This document shows positions 50,756 to 59,649 of a DNA stretch of 64,000 nucleotides, in pieces; the first letter of the stretch is position 1, and each line of letters starts with the position of its first letter. The DNA lies in contig NZ_WVHS01000001.1 in assembly GCF_009834915.1 (NCBI RefSeq), positions 806,001 to 870,000 on the forward strand, read 5' to 3'. Source of the DNA: Hufsiella ginkgonis (GTDB lineage Bacteria > Bacteroidota > Bacteroidia > Sphingobacteriales > Sphingobacteriaceae). The notes under the pieces are model-generated. The model saw nothing but the letters and a program-made list of their open reading frames with translations, made no database searches and had not been told where the DNA came from. Position numbers and translations under genes: made by a program.

Positions 50756-51841
50756 TTATTTATTGGGAATGGTGATGGTGAAAGTGGTCCCTTCGCCCAG
50801 CACAGAATCCACTTTAATGTCGCCGTTTAACTTGATCAATGCATCTTTTACGTTGTATAAGCCAAAGCCCGAACCTGCTTCCTGCGAAGTTGCACGAAAA
50901 AACAGGGTAAAGATCTCTTCCGTATGATGCCGGGGTATCCCGATCCCGTTATCGGCAACCCAAAAAGTGGCGGTGCCCCTGGATACTTCTATGCGCAGGG
51001 CCACCCGCTTGTTATCCAGCTCTTTCCGCTGGTACTTAAACGCGTTCGACAACAGGTTGTTTAAGATCAGCTTCAATATAAAAGCATCACAGCGGAAAGG
51101 TTCCTGCTGGTTTACCTCCGCCGTAAAACTGATCTGGTGCGCATTCGCATACACTTTGTACATGTCCTGCATCCCGGCTACCAGGTAGTTCATGTCGATC
51201 TCGGTAAGCTGCAGCTCTCCGCGCTGAAGCGTATAGTAATCGTGCATGCTGAGGATGAAAACATCAAGCTTTTTCACCGATTTCTCCATCAGCGCCAGCA
51301 TCTCTTTCATCTCGGTGACGCTGTTCAGGTTGGCCGCTACGTTAATGGCGCCAAGAATCCCTGATAACGGGCCGCGGATGTCGTGACTTACACTGTAAGC
51401 AAACTTATCCAGCTCGTTGTAAGCGATCTTAAGCTCCTCGTTCTTTACGGTAAGCAGGGAATTGGAAATGTAAAACTTGTTCGCCTCTTCGATCGCCGAC
51501 ATGATATCTGCATCGTTCCACGGCTTTTTCACATACCTGAATATATGGCCATGGTTTATGGCGTCGATCACAGATTCAATGTCAGTATACGCCGTAAGCA
51601 GGATGCGCACGGGCAGCGGGAAACGGCTGCGCATTTCTCCAAAAAACTCGACGCCGGTTTTTACAGGCATACGCTGATCGCAAAATATCACATGAATATC
51701 CGGGTGCTTTTCGAGGATGATCTCCGCCTCCGTTGTATCGAGCGCGGTGAACACCTGGTAGTCGATGCGGAACGAGGCCTTAAAACCTGTCAGGTTATTC
51801 GGCTCATCGTCTATATATAAAATCTTAATTTTTCCCGGCAT
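50756..51841 (-). CDS. Hybrid receiver-histidine kinase
   Basis: The 361-residue cytoplasmic protein has an N-terminal receiver (ILYIDDEPNN, Asp in IFCDQRMPVK near 54, Lys in YVKKPWND), a HisKA helix with phospho-acceptor His in SVSHDIRGPLSG (about 155) and an HATPase domain (NLLSNAFKYQ, DNGIGI, GSGFGLYNV). A receiver before the kinase suggests that it is itself switched by an upstream kinase, probably the 7TMR-DISM kinase encoded 21 bases upstream. It has no membrane segment. Confidence 0.9.
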   Translation of the reverse strand: MPGKIKILYIDDEPNNLTGFKASFRIDYQVFTALDTTEAEIILEKHPDIHVIFCDQRMPVKTGVEFFGEMRSRFPLPVRILLTAYTDIESVIDAINHGHIFRYVKKPWNDADIMSAIEEANKFYISNSLLTVKNEELKIAYNELDKFAYSVSHDIRGPLSGILGAINVAANLNSVTEMKEMLALMEKSVKKLDVFILSMHDYYTLQRGELQLTEIDMNYLVAGMQDMYKVYANAHQISFTAEVNQQEPFRCDAFILKLILNNLLSNAFKYQRKELDNKRVALRIEVSRGTATFWVADNGIGIPRHHTEEIFTLFFRATSQEAGSGFGLYNVKDALIKLNGDIKVDSVLGEGTTFTITIPNK

Positions 51842-51862
51842 CTGTATTTATACCTTATATCT

Positions 51863-54016
51863 TTAATTAGGTTGCTTCACCCGGTGAATTACCGGTAATT
51901 CAATCGTAAACTCAGTGCCTTGGCCGGGCGCAGATTCCAACCGGATCTGCCCGTTATGTTTGCGGATGGTATTATAGGAGATAGACATCCCCAGCCCCGT
52001 TCCCTCTCCCACATCCTTGGTGGTAAAAAAGGGCTCATAGATCTTTTTCCGCGTATTTTCATCCATGCCCGTTCCGTTGTCGCGGAAGCGGATCAATACA
52101 TGATCTCCCTCATGAATGGTGGTAATATGCAGCATACCGCCTGCCTGTTCGCCAAACTTCTTATTTACTGCATGGATCGCGTTGGTCAGGATGTTTAGGA
52201 ACACCTGGTTCAGCTTGCCCGGGTAACATTCTATAAGCGGCAGGTTGCCGAACTCTTTTACCACGCCGATCCGGTTATTCAGCAGGTTATTAATGATCAC
52301 CAGCGTCGAATCGATCCCTTCATTAATATCCGCTTTTTTAAGATCATTTTCGTCTAACCGTGAAAATACACGCAATCCTTTTACAATTTCCGCCGTGCGT
52401 GACGCGCCCTCGTGTATTCCCTTTAACAAATGGCTGATCTCCGTTTTCAGGTAATCGAAATCGAGCTCTTCCTTATAGGCCTCGATCTCGCGGATCTTGT
52501 CTTCCGCGGAACTATCCGAAATGCCCACTTTCTCGATCGCGGCGATGGCATCCAGCAATATATCCACGTCCCGCCTGAGCGGGTTTACGTTGGAAGTAAC
52601 AAAATTGATCGGGTTGTTGATCTCGTGGGCGATACCGGCGGTCAACTGACCGAGCGAGGCCATCTTCTCTGATTCTACCAGCTGGCTTTGTGTTTGTTTC
52701 AGGTCTTCGAGCGTGACGCTTAACGACTGGTTTGTTTGCTTCAGCTCATGTGTACGCTCCTGCACTTTTTCTTCCAGCATTACGTTCTGTTCGCGGATAA
52801 TGCGTTCGTTCTCCTTGGCGGTGGCAAGCGCTTCGGCCTGCGATGCTTCCTTTTCTTTCTTCAGGGTATTTATCCTGTCGGCCAGACCGAAGGACAGGAG
52901 CGCCATCTCTATGGCAGAAGCCGCTTGCATGGAATAGCTCGTAAATGTGTTATAAGGCAGCACGCCGTAGTCCTTCAACAGGAAAATAATGGCGCCGCCT
53001 AGCAGTACAGACCATGCAGAAAAGAAGAACTTCGCCGGTGCGTAGCCTTGCCGCATGATCATGAACGAAACCGAAAGCACCGTTACAGTTAATAAAGTAG
53101 TGGTTCCCTGCATTACCTTAAAACCCGGTTGCTCTTGCCCGAAGGACGTTAACAAGATGCCGATCCCGAAAAGCCCGACCAGCGCCGTAAGCACATAATT
53201 GGTTTTACGGGCGTTTTCGCGGGTGTGCAAAAAGTCTTTGGTAAACAGCAGCGCACCCATCCCGCTGAGGCAGGCAAACAGGATCACGCTTTTCACCTCG
53301 AACGCGGTATTACCCGGCCATAAATACTGAAACGTATATCCTTTAATACCGACCTGCGTGAGCCCCGCAAACACTACGTAGAGCACGTAATACAGGTAGC
53401 TCTTGTCGCGTACCGAGAAAAAGATGAATAGGTTATACAATACCATGATGAGCACAATGCCCAGGTAAATGCCGGTAATAAGATTTTCGCGGTTCAGTTT
53501 CTCCCACAGGCCCGTGGGCCGCGAGATGGTGGTGGGAACGATCACCTGCTCGGCGCTTTTTATACGCAGGTAGTACGTCTTTGTGATATTTCGTGGCACG
53601 TCCAGGTCGAAAATATAGCTTGGGTGCGCATATTTTCGCTGTGTGAAGGGTTTGTCTTCGCCGAGTGTAACGGGTGTATAACGGTTGTGATCGTCCTGCA
53701 CGAACAACTCCACCTCATCCAGGATGGGATACGCCACCTCCAGCAGGAAATGGCCGTCGCTGCTTTTATTCAGGACCGAAAACCTCAGCCACGCGCTGCC
53801 GGGAATGGTACCCAGGTTAACCACATCCTGGGTAGCGGGCCTAAACTCCCTGTTACGCAGCGCCTCCGTCAGGGTTATCTCGGTTACAGGCTGGAGCACT
53901 TCAAATTGCTTGCCCAGCGTAATGATGCCGGTAGTGTCTGTTAATACCACCTGCGCCCGGCCAGCGGTACCGTTAAATAACAGGACCGCAAAGAAAAAGG
54001 TAAGCTGTTTAAACAT
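51863..54016 (-). CDS. 7TMR-DISM sensor histidine kinase
   Basis: The 717-residue protein has a signal peptide, an extracellular 7TMR-DISMED2 jelly-roll domain (about 30-165; WLRFSVLNKSSDGHFLLEVAYPILDEVELFV), seven membrane helices (about 180-375), a coiled coil (EKEASQAEALATAKENERIIREQ), a HisKA motif with His in GQLTAGIAHEINNPINF and an HATPase domain (DNGTGM, GTGLGM). DISMED2 domains are related to carbohydrate-binding modules and are thought to sense small outside ligands. It is the third gene of a five-gene operon after a methyltransferase and an acyltransferase-like gene, which could make the ligand. Confidence 0.92.
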   Translation of the reverse strand: MFKQLTFFFAVLLFNGTAGRAQVVLTDTTGIITLGKQFEVLQPVTEITLTEALRNREFRPATQDVVNLGTIPGSAWLRFSVLNKSSDGHFLLEVAYPILDEVELFVQDDHNRYTPVTLGEDKPFTQRKYAHPSYIFDLDVPRNITKTYYLRIKSAEQVIVPTTISRPTGLWEKLNRENLITGIYLGIVLIMVLYNLFIFFSVRDKSYLYYVLYVVFAGLTQVGIKGYTFQYLWPGNTAFEVKSVILFACLSGMGALLFTKDFLHTRENARKTNYVLTALVGLFGIGILLTSFGQEQPGFKVMQGTTTLLTVTVLSVSFMIMRQGYAPAKFFFSAWSVLLGGAIIFLLKDYGVLPYNTFTSYSMQAASAIEMALLSFGLADRINTLKKEKEASQAEALATAKENERIIREQNVMLEEKVQERTHELKQTNQSLSVTLEDLKQTQSQLVESEKMASLGQLTAGIAHEINNPINFVTSNVNPLRRDVDILLDAIAAIEKVGISDSSAEDKIREIEAYKEELDFDYLKTEISHLLKGIHEGASRTAEIVKGLRVFSRLDENDLKKADINEGIDSTLVIINNLLNNRIGVVKEFGNLPLIECYPGKLNQVFLNILTNAIHAVNKKFGEQAGGMLHITTIHEGDHVLIRFRDNGTGMDENTRKKIYEPFFTTKDVGEGTGLGMSISYNTIRKHNGQIRLESAPGQGTEFTIELPVIHRVKQPN

Positions 54017-54027
54017 CAGGATGGCGG

Positions 54028-54792
54028 TTATTTAACACAGGTAGTTACCACCACTTGTATAGAACAGGCAAAATATCCGCTTGCATCCGCGTCTTTCATC
54101 GCCCCTAAGAAAATGTCGTGCTCTTCCTGGCTGATGAAGCCGTTATCGGCTGTTTCTTTCAGGATACGTTCAATCCACAGGTATTCATTCGCCTCGGCCA
54201 GCGTTCTGATCACAAACGGGAAAAGCTCCAGCCGGATATCCCGGAAACCGGCAGCTTCCAGGTAGCCCGTAAGCTTGCGCGCCGCCAGGCCGTTATTAAT
54301 CTTTACATCAGTAAGGTAACCGATCACTTTCCGCTCGATGGGCAGATGCGCATTGCAGAACGACAATCCGGGCCAGTCTGTTTCCACCAGCACGAGCGGA
54401 TGATCGTGTTCCAACACCCGGTGGATCTCCTTCATTACCGCATCGGGCGCTGTAAGGTGCTGCACAAGGCGTTCGGCGCGCACGCCTTGTACGGTACCAT
54501 CGGTAAAGGGGATCGGGCTGGCTTCCGAGAGAATAAACTCCACCTGCTTATTGTCATAAGCAGCTGCTTTACCCTTCGCCAGCATCTCCGGGTCGTGGTC
54601 GATGCCGAAAACCTTTACCTGGCCGCCCAGCAATTCCGACAGTTTGAGCACGTCCATCCCCGTCCCGCAGCCGAGGTCTATCACGGCGCCTTTCCTGATA
54701 GCGGTAAAAGGCTGGTACGATTGTTCCTTCAGGTTCTTTAAAAAGCGGCCTGTTTGTTCCAGGTAACTGATATTGTAATGTTTAGCAGACAT
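54028..54792 (-). CDS. Class I SAM-dependent methyltransferase
   Basis: The 254-residue protein has the Rossmann SAM-binding motif AVIDLGCGTGMDVLKLS (about 37-53), the acidic ribose-binding Asp in VFGIDHDPEM, and FTDGTVQGVRAERLVQHLTAP as the later motif seen in small-molecule (UbiE/PhcB-like) methyltransferases. The C-terminal part is helical and may bind the substrate. It starts 11 bases after the acyltransferase-like gene and ends 11 bases before the 7TMR-DISM kinase gene. Modification of a signal or lipid metabolite is a reasonable inference; the substrate is unknown. Confidence 0.88.
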   Translation of the reverse strand: MSAKHYNISYLEQTGRFLKNLKEQSYQPFTAIRKGAVIDLGCGTGMDVLKLSELLGGQVKVFGIDHDPEMLAKGKAAAYDNKQVEFILSEASPIPFTDGTVQGVRAERLVQHLTAPDAVMKEIHRVLEHDHPLVLVETDWPGLSFCNAHLPIERKVIGYLTDVKINNGLAARKLTGYLEAAGFRDIRLELFPFVIRTLAEANEYLWIERILKETADNGFISQEEHDIFLGAMKDADASGYFACSIQVVVTTCVK

Positions 54793-54803
54793 GACAGGTA
54801 GGT

Positions 54804-55613
54804 TTAAAACAGGTTGAGGTTACGTTCGTTGACGGCAATACTTGTAAAGTTCTTCTTTGCGTTGGCGATCACTTCATCGAGGTGCCAGTTTTCCAGCCCC
54901 GGAATGAGAATATCATAATGGATCTCGATATTTTTCTTGCGGAGCACCTCGGTTTTCACCAGGTTAAGGTTCTCACGCAGTTTAAATATTGCCTCACGGT
55001 CCTCAGATTGCGCGGTTTTAAGGGTGGCAACGTCTTTAAGGATCATGGTGGTGGCCAGCAGGTCGAGCTTAGGGTAATAAAACGTGCCCTCGTTGCCGAT
55101 ACTTGTTTCGATCCCATACCCGACGCTCTCGGCCATTTTAACGGTATACGGCGCACAAAGCGCGAATAGCGATTGCAGGCCGATCTGGGTAGAAATAGCT
55201 ACCGCCGCCCTGGTTAAAAATATGCTCCCGATGCCGTACCCGGCAATTTCGCGGGAGTTCCAGAGGCCGCAGATCTCGCCCGTGCCGTGGCGGGCGTGCT
55301 GGTATACCAGGTCGAATATCGAGGGGTCCAGCGCACCGGTGGCCTGCTCTACAGGCAGCGGCTCGGTTCCGCCGGCAACATGTACGCGGGCGCCGCCATA
55401 TACTTTCTCTCCATCGAGCGACTCCACGATAAGTACGAAAGCGGCCGGGTTCCTGGTCCATTCGTGTTTGTTAGAGGTTACTTTAGTTACACCGATATTG
55501 GTGAGCACGTGCGTATGCCCTTCTACGAATAAGGCGCAGGCGGCCGGGTCGTCTGTCGCCCGAAAAGCGCGAAGCCTTACAACAGGATTTTCCTTATTTA
55601 ATGTGTAGTCCAC
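54804..55613 (-). CDS. GNAT-fold acyltransferase-like protein (FeeM/LuxI-type possible)
   Basis: The 269-residue protein uses a GTG start (MDYTLNKENPVVRLRAFRATDD). The centre TGEICGLWNSREIAGYGIGSIFLTRAAVAISTQIGLQSLFALCAPYTVKMAESVGYGI has the layout of acyl-homoserine-lactone synthases and N-acyl amino acid synthases: Glu/Arg on a strand, Gly-rich loop, long helix, strand, then a helix and Gly. The C-terminal 70 residues are a separate helical, charged extension. It is the first gene of the operon with methyltransferase, 7TMR-DISM kinase, REC-kinase and REC protein. The acyltransferase call is a fold-level judgement, not a sequence match. Confidence 0.6.
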   Translation of the reverse strand: MDYTLNKENPVVRLRAFRATDDPAACALFVEGHTHVLTNIGVTKVTSNKHEWTRNPAAFVLIVESLDGEKVYGGARVHVAGGTEPLPVEQATGALDPSIFDLVYQHARHGTGEICGLWNSREIAGYGIGSIFLTRAAVAISTQIGLQSLFALCAPYTVKMAESVGYGIETSIGNEGTFYYPKLDLLATTMILKDVATLKTAQSEDREAIFKLRENLNLVKTEVLRKKNIEIHYDILIPGLENWHLDEVIANAKKNFTSIAVNERNLNLF

Positions 55614-55895
55614 AAGCTGAAGCGTGAAAGCGTGAACAGGGACCTTTACCAGGAACCCCGGCCGGCTAATTTAGTATTTTGGTTGTACGTGTTTACGCGA
55701 CACTTTGTTACCGCCCAACATAACTTTTACGCTACATGCGATGATCTTAGACCGTTTGCGCACCGGCACCGTTTATGTCACAATTGTTTTACCTGTACCC
55801 GCGCATCCGGCTGTTTTTTTGCGGCAGTATGTGGCGAAACGCAGTACTTTTAACCTGCGCTGATGTTCGTTCGGGAAACGAGCAGGGCTTACGTG

Positions 55896-56103
55896 GATCG
55901 GGAAGAGTATTGGGAAGCGGGAAAAGGGAAATGGAGAATAGGAAATGGAGAATAGGAAACGGGGAATAGAAAACAGGGAATAGGAAACAGAGAATAGAGA
56001 ATAGAAAACTGAAAACAGAGAAAAGAAAATGGGAACAGGCCGTTGTTCATTCCCTGTTTTCTATTCTCTATTCTCTATTTTCCGTTTTCCGTTTTCTATT
56101 CTC
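55896..56103. repeat. Purine-rich heptamer array with inverted pyrimidine arm
   Basis: From about 55896 to 56036 the words GGAAATG GAGAATA GGAAATG GAGAATA GGAAACG GGGAATA GAAAACA run in 7-base register (about 20 units). From 56049 to 56103 the complementary words TTTTCTA TTCTCTA TTCTCTA TTTTCCG TTTTCCG TTTTCTA follow, so the array folds back on itself around GGAACA..TGTTC. The region 55614-55895 shows nothing else I can support; it contains the start of the signalling operon. Confidence 0.88.
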
Positions 56104-56118
56104 CCAACAAGCACGATC

Positions 56119-56589
56119 CTACAAGACTACTACCCCTTTCGCCTCAAACGTTACCAATTTCTTTGGCTGGGTGATCTTGGCAATTTCTTCTTCCGATTTT
56201 TTAGCGTCTTTGGCATTGTGCTGCAAGTCTTCTACGGAAAGGGTTTCCTGTTTGGCGAAGCCGTCTACCACGACTGTTTTGCCCTGGATATCGGTAGGAA
56301 CAAAGAATCCGTAATCTTTAAACCGAACGGTCATGGTTTCACCGTTTCCGAGATCAAGCGTCATAAAGCAGCCTTTTTTCTGGCAAACATCTACCACCGT
56401 ACCTGATACTTTAGCGTCTAACGAATCGGCTTTACCCATCTTCTGGGTGAGCCTGGCCACTGGCAGCGCACCTTTGGCGGTGATCTCCGCACCATATTTC
56501 TGGCCCTGTACGGCAGGCGCCGGTTTGTTTGTTTGTGCAAAGGCCGTTATGGCGATCATACATACGAGCACGCAAAATATTTTCCTCAT
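56119..56589 (-). CDS. Secreted DUF4920 protein
   Basis: The 156-residue precursor has a signal peptide (to AITAFAQ). The mature part contains the DUF4920 OB-fold-like domain: VSGTVVDVCQKKGCFMTLDLGNGETMTVRFKDYGFFVPTDIQGKTVVVDGFAKQETLS, given here by its key parts VDVCQKKGCFM and MTVRFKDYGFFVP. The C-x-x-x-x-C-F-M motif is shared with the family and may bind metal or form a disulphide. It is periplasmic with no known activity. On the minus strand a -7 box TACTTTTG lies at 56615-56608, 19 bases before the ATG. Confidence 0.88.
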   Translation of the reverse strand: MRKIFCVLVCMIAITAFAQTNKPAPAVQGQKYGAEITAKGALPVARLTQKMGKADSLDAKVSGTVVDVCQKKGCFMTLDLGNGETMTVRFKDYGFFVPTDIQGKTVVVDGFAKQETLSVEDLQHNAKDAKKSEEEIAKITQPKKLVTFEAKGVVVL

Positions 56590-56659
56590 AATGTGTTGTT
56601 AAGCAGGCAAAAGTAATAATAATGGGTTAAATGCTGATCGCATTCCGGCACAAAAAAAC

Positions 56660-56667
56660 TAATTTTG
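56660..56667 (+). promoter_or_regulatory. -7 promoter element of the M61 peptidase gene
   Basis: TAATTTTG matches TAnnTTTG and lies 21 bases before ATG 56689. No good -33 TTG is seen. Confidence 0.45.
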
Positions 56668-56688
56668 TGCAATAAACCATTATAAACC

Positions 56689-58533
56689 ATGAGGTTCCGG
56701 ATCTTCTGTCTGTTGGTGCTGCTGTCTGTTTCCGCCCGAGCGCAACCCGTTTACCGCTATACGGCGGATCTTAAGAATATTTCGAATGATAAAGTAGTAA
56801 TCGAACTGCAGACTCCCGCGCTGAAAGAATCCGAAGCGGTATTTTCTTTTGCGAAGGCCATTCCCGGCTCTTATTCGCGGAAAGACTTCGGAAGGTTCAT
56901 AGACGACCTGGAAGCTTACGATAAGGAGGGAAAATCTCTCAAAGCCGATAAATTAAACGATAACCAGTACCGCATCCGCGATGCGGAAAAACTCGCACGG
57001 ATCACGTATAAAGTGAACGACACCTGGGAGTCGGCGCATAAGAATTTCATTTTCCAGCCCGGCGGATCCAATATCGACGCCGGGAAGGATTTTGTGATCA
57101 ACAACCATGCTTTTTTCGGCTATTTCGAAGGATATAGCAACCTGCCCTTCGAGATCAGGATGATTAAGCCGGCCGAAATGTATGGAGCTACCCATCTTAC
57201 GGTAAACCGCGACAACCCGGAAGAAGATATCCTGACAGCCAGCAGCTTTTTTGTATTGGCAGATAACCCGGTGATCTACGCGCGTCCAGATACTACCTCC
57301 TTTATGGCGGGAAACACCCGGATCAATGTATCAGTGTATTCCGTAAACAGCAAGGTAAAAAGCGCACAGGTGGCTGGCTTCCTCAAACCGATGTCGGCGG
57401 CGTTGCAAAAGTTCTTTAACGGGTTGCCGGTAGACTCATACCAGTTTCTCTACTTTTTCGAAGATCCCAGGCGGGCGCTTACCGACCGGGAGAAAGGGCA
57501 GGGCGGCTACGGAGCGCTCGAGCATAACTACTCTTCCCTGTATTACCTGCCGGAGATGGCCTACGAGCCGCAATTAAAGAAACTGGTGAACGAGGTGTCG
57601 GGCCACGAGTTCCTGCATATCCTTACACCGCTGAACCTGCACAGCGAACAGATCGCGGCGTTCGACTTCACCTCACCGAAAATGTCGCAGCATTTGTGGC
57701 TCTATGAAGGGGTTACCGAGTACTTCGCACACCTGGTGCAGCTGCAAAACGGATTGCTTACCGAAAAGGAATTCTTTAACAACATGCGCACCAAGATCAA
57801 CCAGGCAGAGGAGTACGGCGATTTCTCCATGACCGAAATGAGCGCACACGTGATGGAAGACGATTGGCAGAAAAAATACAACAGCGTGTACAACCGGGGC
57901 GCCTTGATCGGGTTTATGCTCGATGTATTGATCCGCGAAAAAACTGCGGGCAAAAAGGACCTCAAATCCGTGATCATGCAACTCACCAGGAAATACGGCC
58001 CCAACAAACCTTTTAAAGACGCACAGCTTTTTGACGACATCATCCAGCTTTCGCACCCGGCGGTAAAAGATTTTATCGCGAGTTATATCACCGGTGCCGA
58101 GCCCCTTCCCTTTCCCTCGTTCTTTAACAAAATAGGTTACGAGTTCCAGCCGGAGAAAAAAGTGGTTGCTTACTACGCCGGCGAGCTGGCCCTTAAATAC
58201 GACGAAACTGCCCAACGCTTCGCTTTTGCCGACGTAAAGAACAATACGCTGGGTGTTAAAGACGACGACCTGTTTGTAAAGATCAACGACATTAACGTTA
58301 CTTCCGCCAACATCAACGATATCTGGGAAAAGTACTTCCAGGCCAATACTACAGAGCCGGAGGTGAGTTTAACGATCACCCGGAACGGGGAAGCCAAAAT
58401 ATTAAGCGGCAAGCTCGATACCGGCTACTTTAAAATGAAGAACTACCTCGCACCGGCGGAATCTAAAACCGACGGGCAGGATTACCTGCTCAGGCTGATC
58501 AGCAACCGGCCGATAGAGGTAAACGGCAACTAG
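56689..58533 (+). CDS. Secreted M61-family peptidase with PDZ domain
   Basis: The 614-residue precursor has a signal peptide (to ARAQ), an N-terminal beta domain typical of M61 glycyl aminopeptidases (YTADLKNISNDKVVIELQTP ... AIPGSYSRKDFGRFI) and the zinc site HEFLHILTPL with the third ligand Glu in WLYEGVTEYFAHLVQ. The C-terminal part (about 490-600: GVKDDDLFVKINDINVTSANINDIWE) is PDZ-like. It cleaves N-terminal residues, with glycine preference in the family, in the periplasm. It has its own promoter box (56660) and is monocistronic. Confidence 0.92.
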   Translation: MRFRIFCLLVLLSVSARAQPVYRYTADLKNISNDKVVIELQTPALKESEAVFSFAKAIPGSYSRKDFGRFIDDLEAYDKEGKSLKADKLNDNQYRIRDAEKLARITYKVNDTWESAHKNFIFQPGGSNIDAGKDFVINNHAFFGYFEGYSNLPFEIRMIKPAEMYGATHLTVNRDNPEEDILTASSFFVLADNPVIYARPDTTSFMAGNTRINVSVYSVNSKVKSAQVAGFLKPMSAALQKFFNGLPVDSYQFLYFFEDPRRALTDREKGQGGYGALEHNYSSLYYLPEMAYEPQLKKLVNEVSGHEFLHILTPLNLHSEQIAAFDFTSPKMSQHLWLYEGVTEYFAHLVQLQNGLLTEKEFFNNMRTKINQAEEYGDFSMTEMSAHVMEDDWQKKYNSVYNRGALIGFMLDVLIREKTAGKKDLKSVIMQLTRKYGPNKPFKDAQLFDDIIQLSHPAVKDFIASYITGAEPLPFPSFFNKIGYEFQPEKKVVAYYAGELALKYDETAQRFAFADVKNNTLGVKDDDLFVKINDINVTSANINDIWEKYFQANTTEPEVSLTITRNGEAKILSGKLDTGYFKMKNYLAPAESKTDGQDYLLRLISNRPIEVNGN

Positions 58534-58719
58534 CGTACTACCTGTCCCGTTAGCCCTTCGGCAAGCTCCAGGATAACGCACTGCATGGAGAATCAGGCCG
58601 ATCCATGCCGACGCACAGGCCGCTTTTATTTATTTCATTTTTTTGTGCAACAAAAAAGAAAATGGTGTCGTCTTATAATCAGCAACAGCAAACGACACTT
58701 AACTTTAACCGCATACCAG

Positions 58720-59502
58720 ATGAAAAAGCTCATCCAAATACTCCTCCTGCTTACGCTTCCCGCTATCACTTTCGCGCAAAGCAGTGTAAAAGCAACGGAT
58801 ATCGTTACCAGGATCAATAAAGGAGAAGCCGTTACTTATTCCAACGTTCGCGTAGAAGGCGACCTCGACCTCACACAGCTAAGCAATAAAAAATTAGAGA
58901 GCAAAAAAATTTCCGGCATCGGGACTAAAAATTACGTCAGCACCGTAACAGCGCCGGTTTCTTTCACCAACTGCACATTTACAGGTAACGTACTGGCTTA
59001 CGTATCGCCCAACAACGGCAAGGTCTTTAACAACAGCAACGAAGTGTTTAATACCGACTTCGAGAAAGATGTAACGTTTGCAGGCTGCACCTTCGAAAAC
59101 GAGTCGGCCTTTAAATATTCGCATTTTAACGGAAAAGTATCCTTCGCGGGAAGCATCTTTAAAGAGGAAGCGCTTTTTAAATACAGCCAGTTCGCCTTTG
59201 CCCCGAATTTCTCCAAAGCGCGGTTCGACGAAACCGCTACGTTTAAATATGTGAACTTCCCGCAAGGCACCAGCTTCAGCGCCGCCTCGTTTAACGAACA
59301 TGCGGATTTTAAATACGCCACCTTTCAACAGGGAGCCGACTTTGGAACATCCAGCTTCCTCGGGCTGGCAGATTTTAAATACAGCTCCTTTAACAGCCCC
59401 AAGTTTACGGGCGCCGAATTTAAAGGCAGCGGCGACTTTAAGTACACCAGCCTGAGCGGCGATAAGACGTTCAGCGCCGAAATCAGGGACCGCATCAGGT
59501 AA
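58720..59502 (+). CDS. Secreted pentapeptide-repeat-like protein
   Basis: From ATG 58720 the precursor has 260 residues with a signal peptide ending ITFAQ. The N-terminal part (VKATDIVTRINKGEAVTYSNVRVEGDLDLTQL) is followed by about eight repeats in which F or FKYxxF recurs every 10-20 residues (FKYSHFNGKVSFAGSIF, FKYSQFAFAPNFSKARF, FKYVNFPQGTSFSAASF), the pattern of pentapeptide-repeat beta-helices. The long upstream extension to 58585 precedes the signal peptide and is rejected. Such secreted proteins are common in Bacteroidetes and have no defined role. Confidence 0.82.
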   Translation: MKKLIQILLLLTLPAITFAQSSVKATDIVTRINKGEAVTYSNVRVEGDLDLTQLSNKKLESKKISGIGTKNYVSTVTAPVSFTNCTFTGNVLAYVSPNNGKVFNNSNEVFNTDFEKDVTFAGCTFENESAFKYSHFNGKVSFAGSIFKEEALFKYSQFAFAPNFSKARFDETATFKYVNFPQGTSFSAASFNEHADFKYATFQQGADFGTSSFLGLADFKYSSFNSPKFTGAEFKGSGDFKYTSLSGDKTFSAEIRDRIR

Positions 59503-59649
59503 CTGCTTATTACTTAAGCTATTTCTTACACCATTTCATCGCACTATTAAGGGGGTTGGACGCTTTAACAGGCCACGCTATTGCCCGGTCTGAAGGGTTG
59601 ATCTACCTTTGTTCTATCAAATAAAGCAAATACAAAGAAATTAAATATC

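Noticed and set aside
55632-55969. Short plus-strand ORFs at the head of the signalling operon
   Set aside because: Cys/Phe/His-rich random composition, and the second runs into the purine heptamer array.
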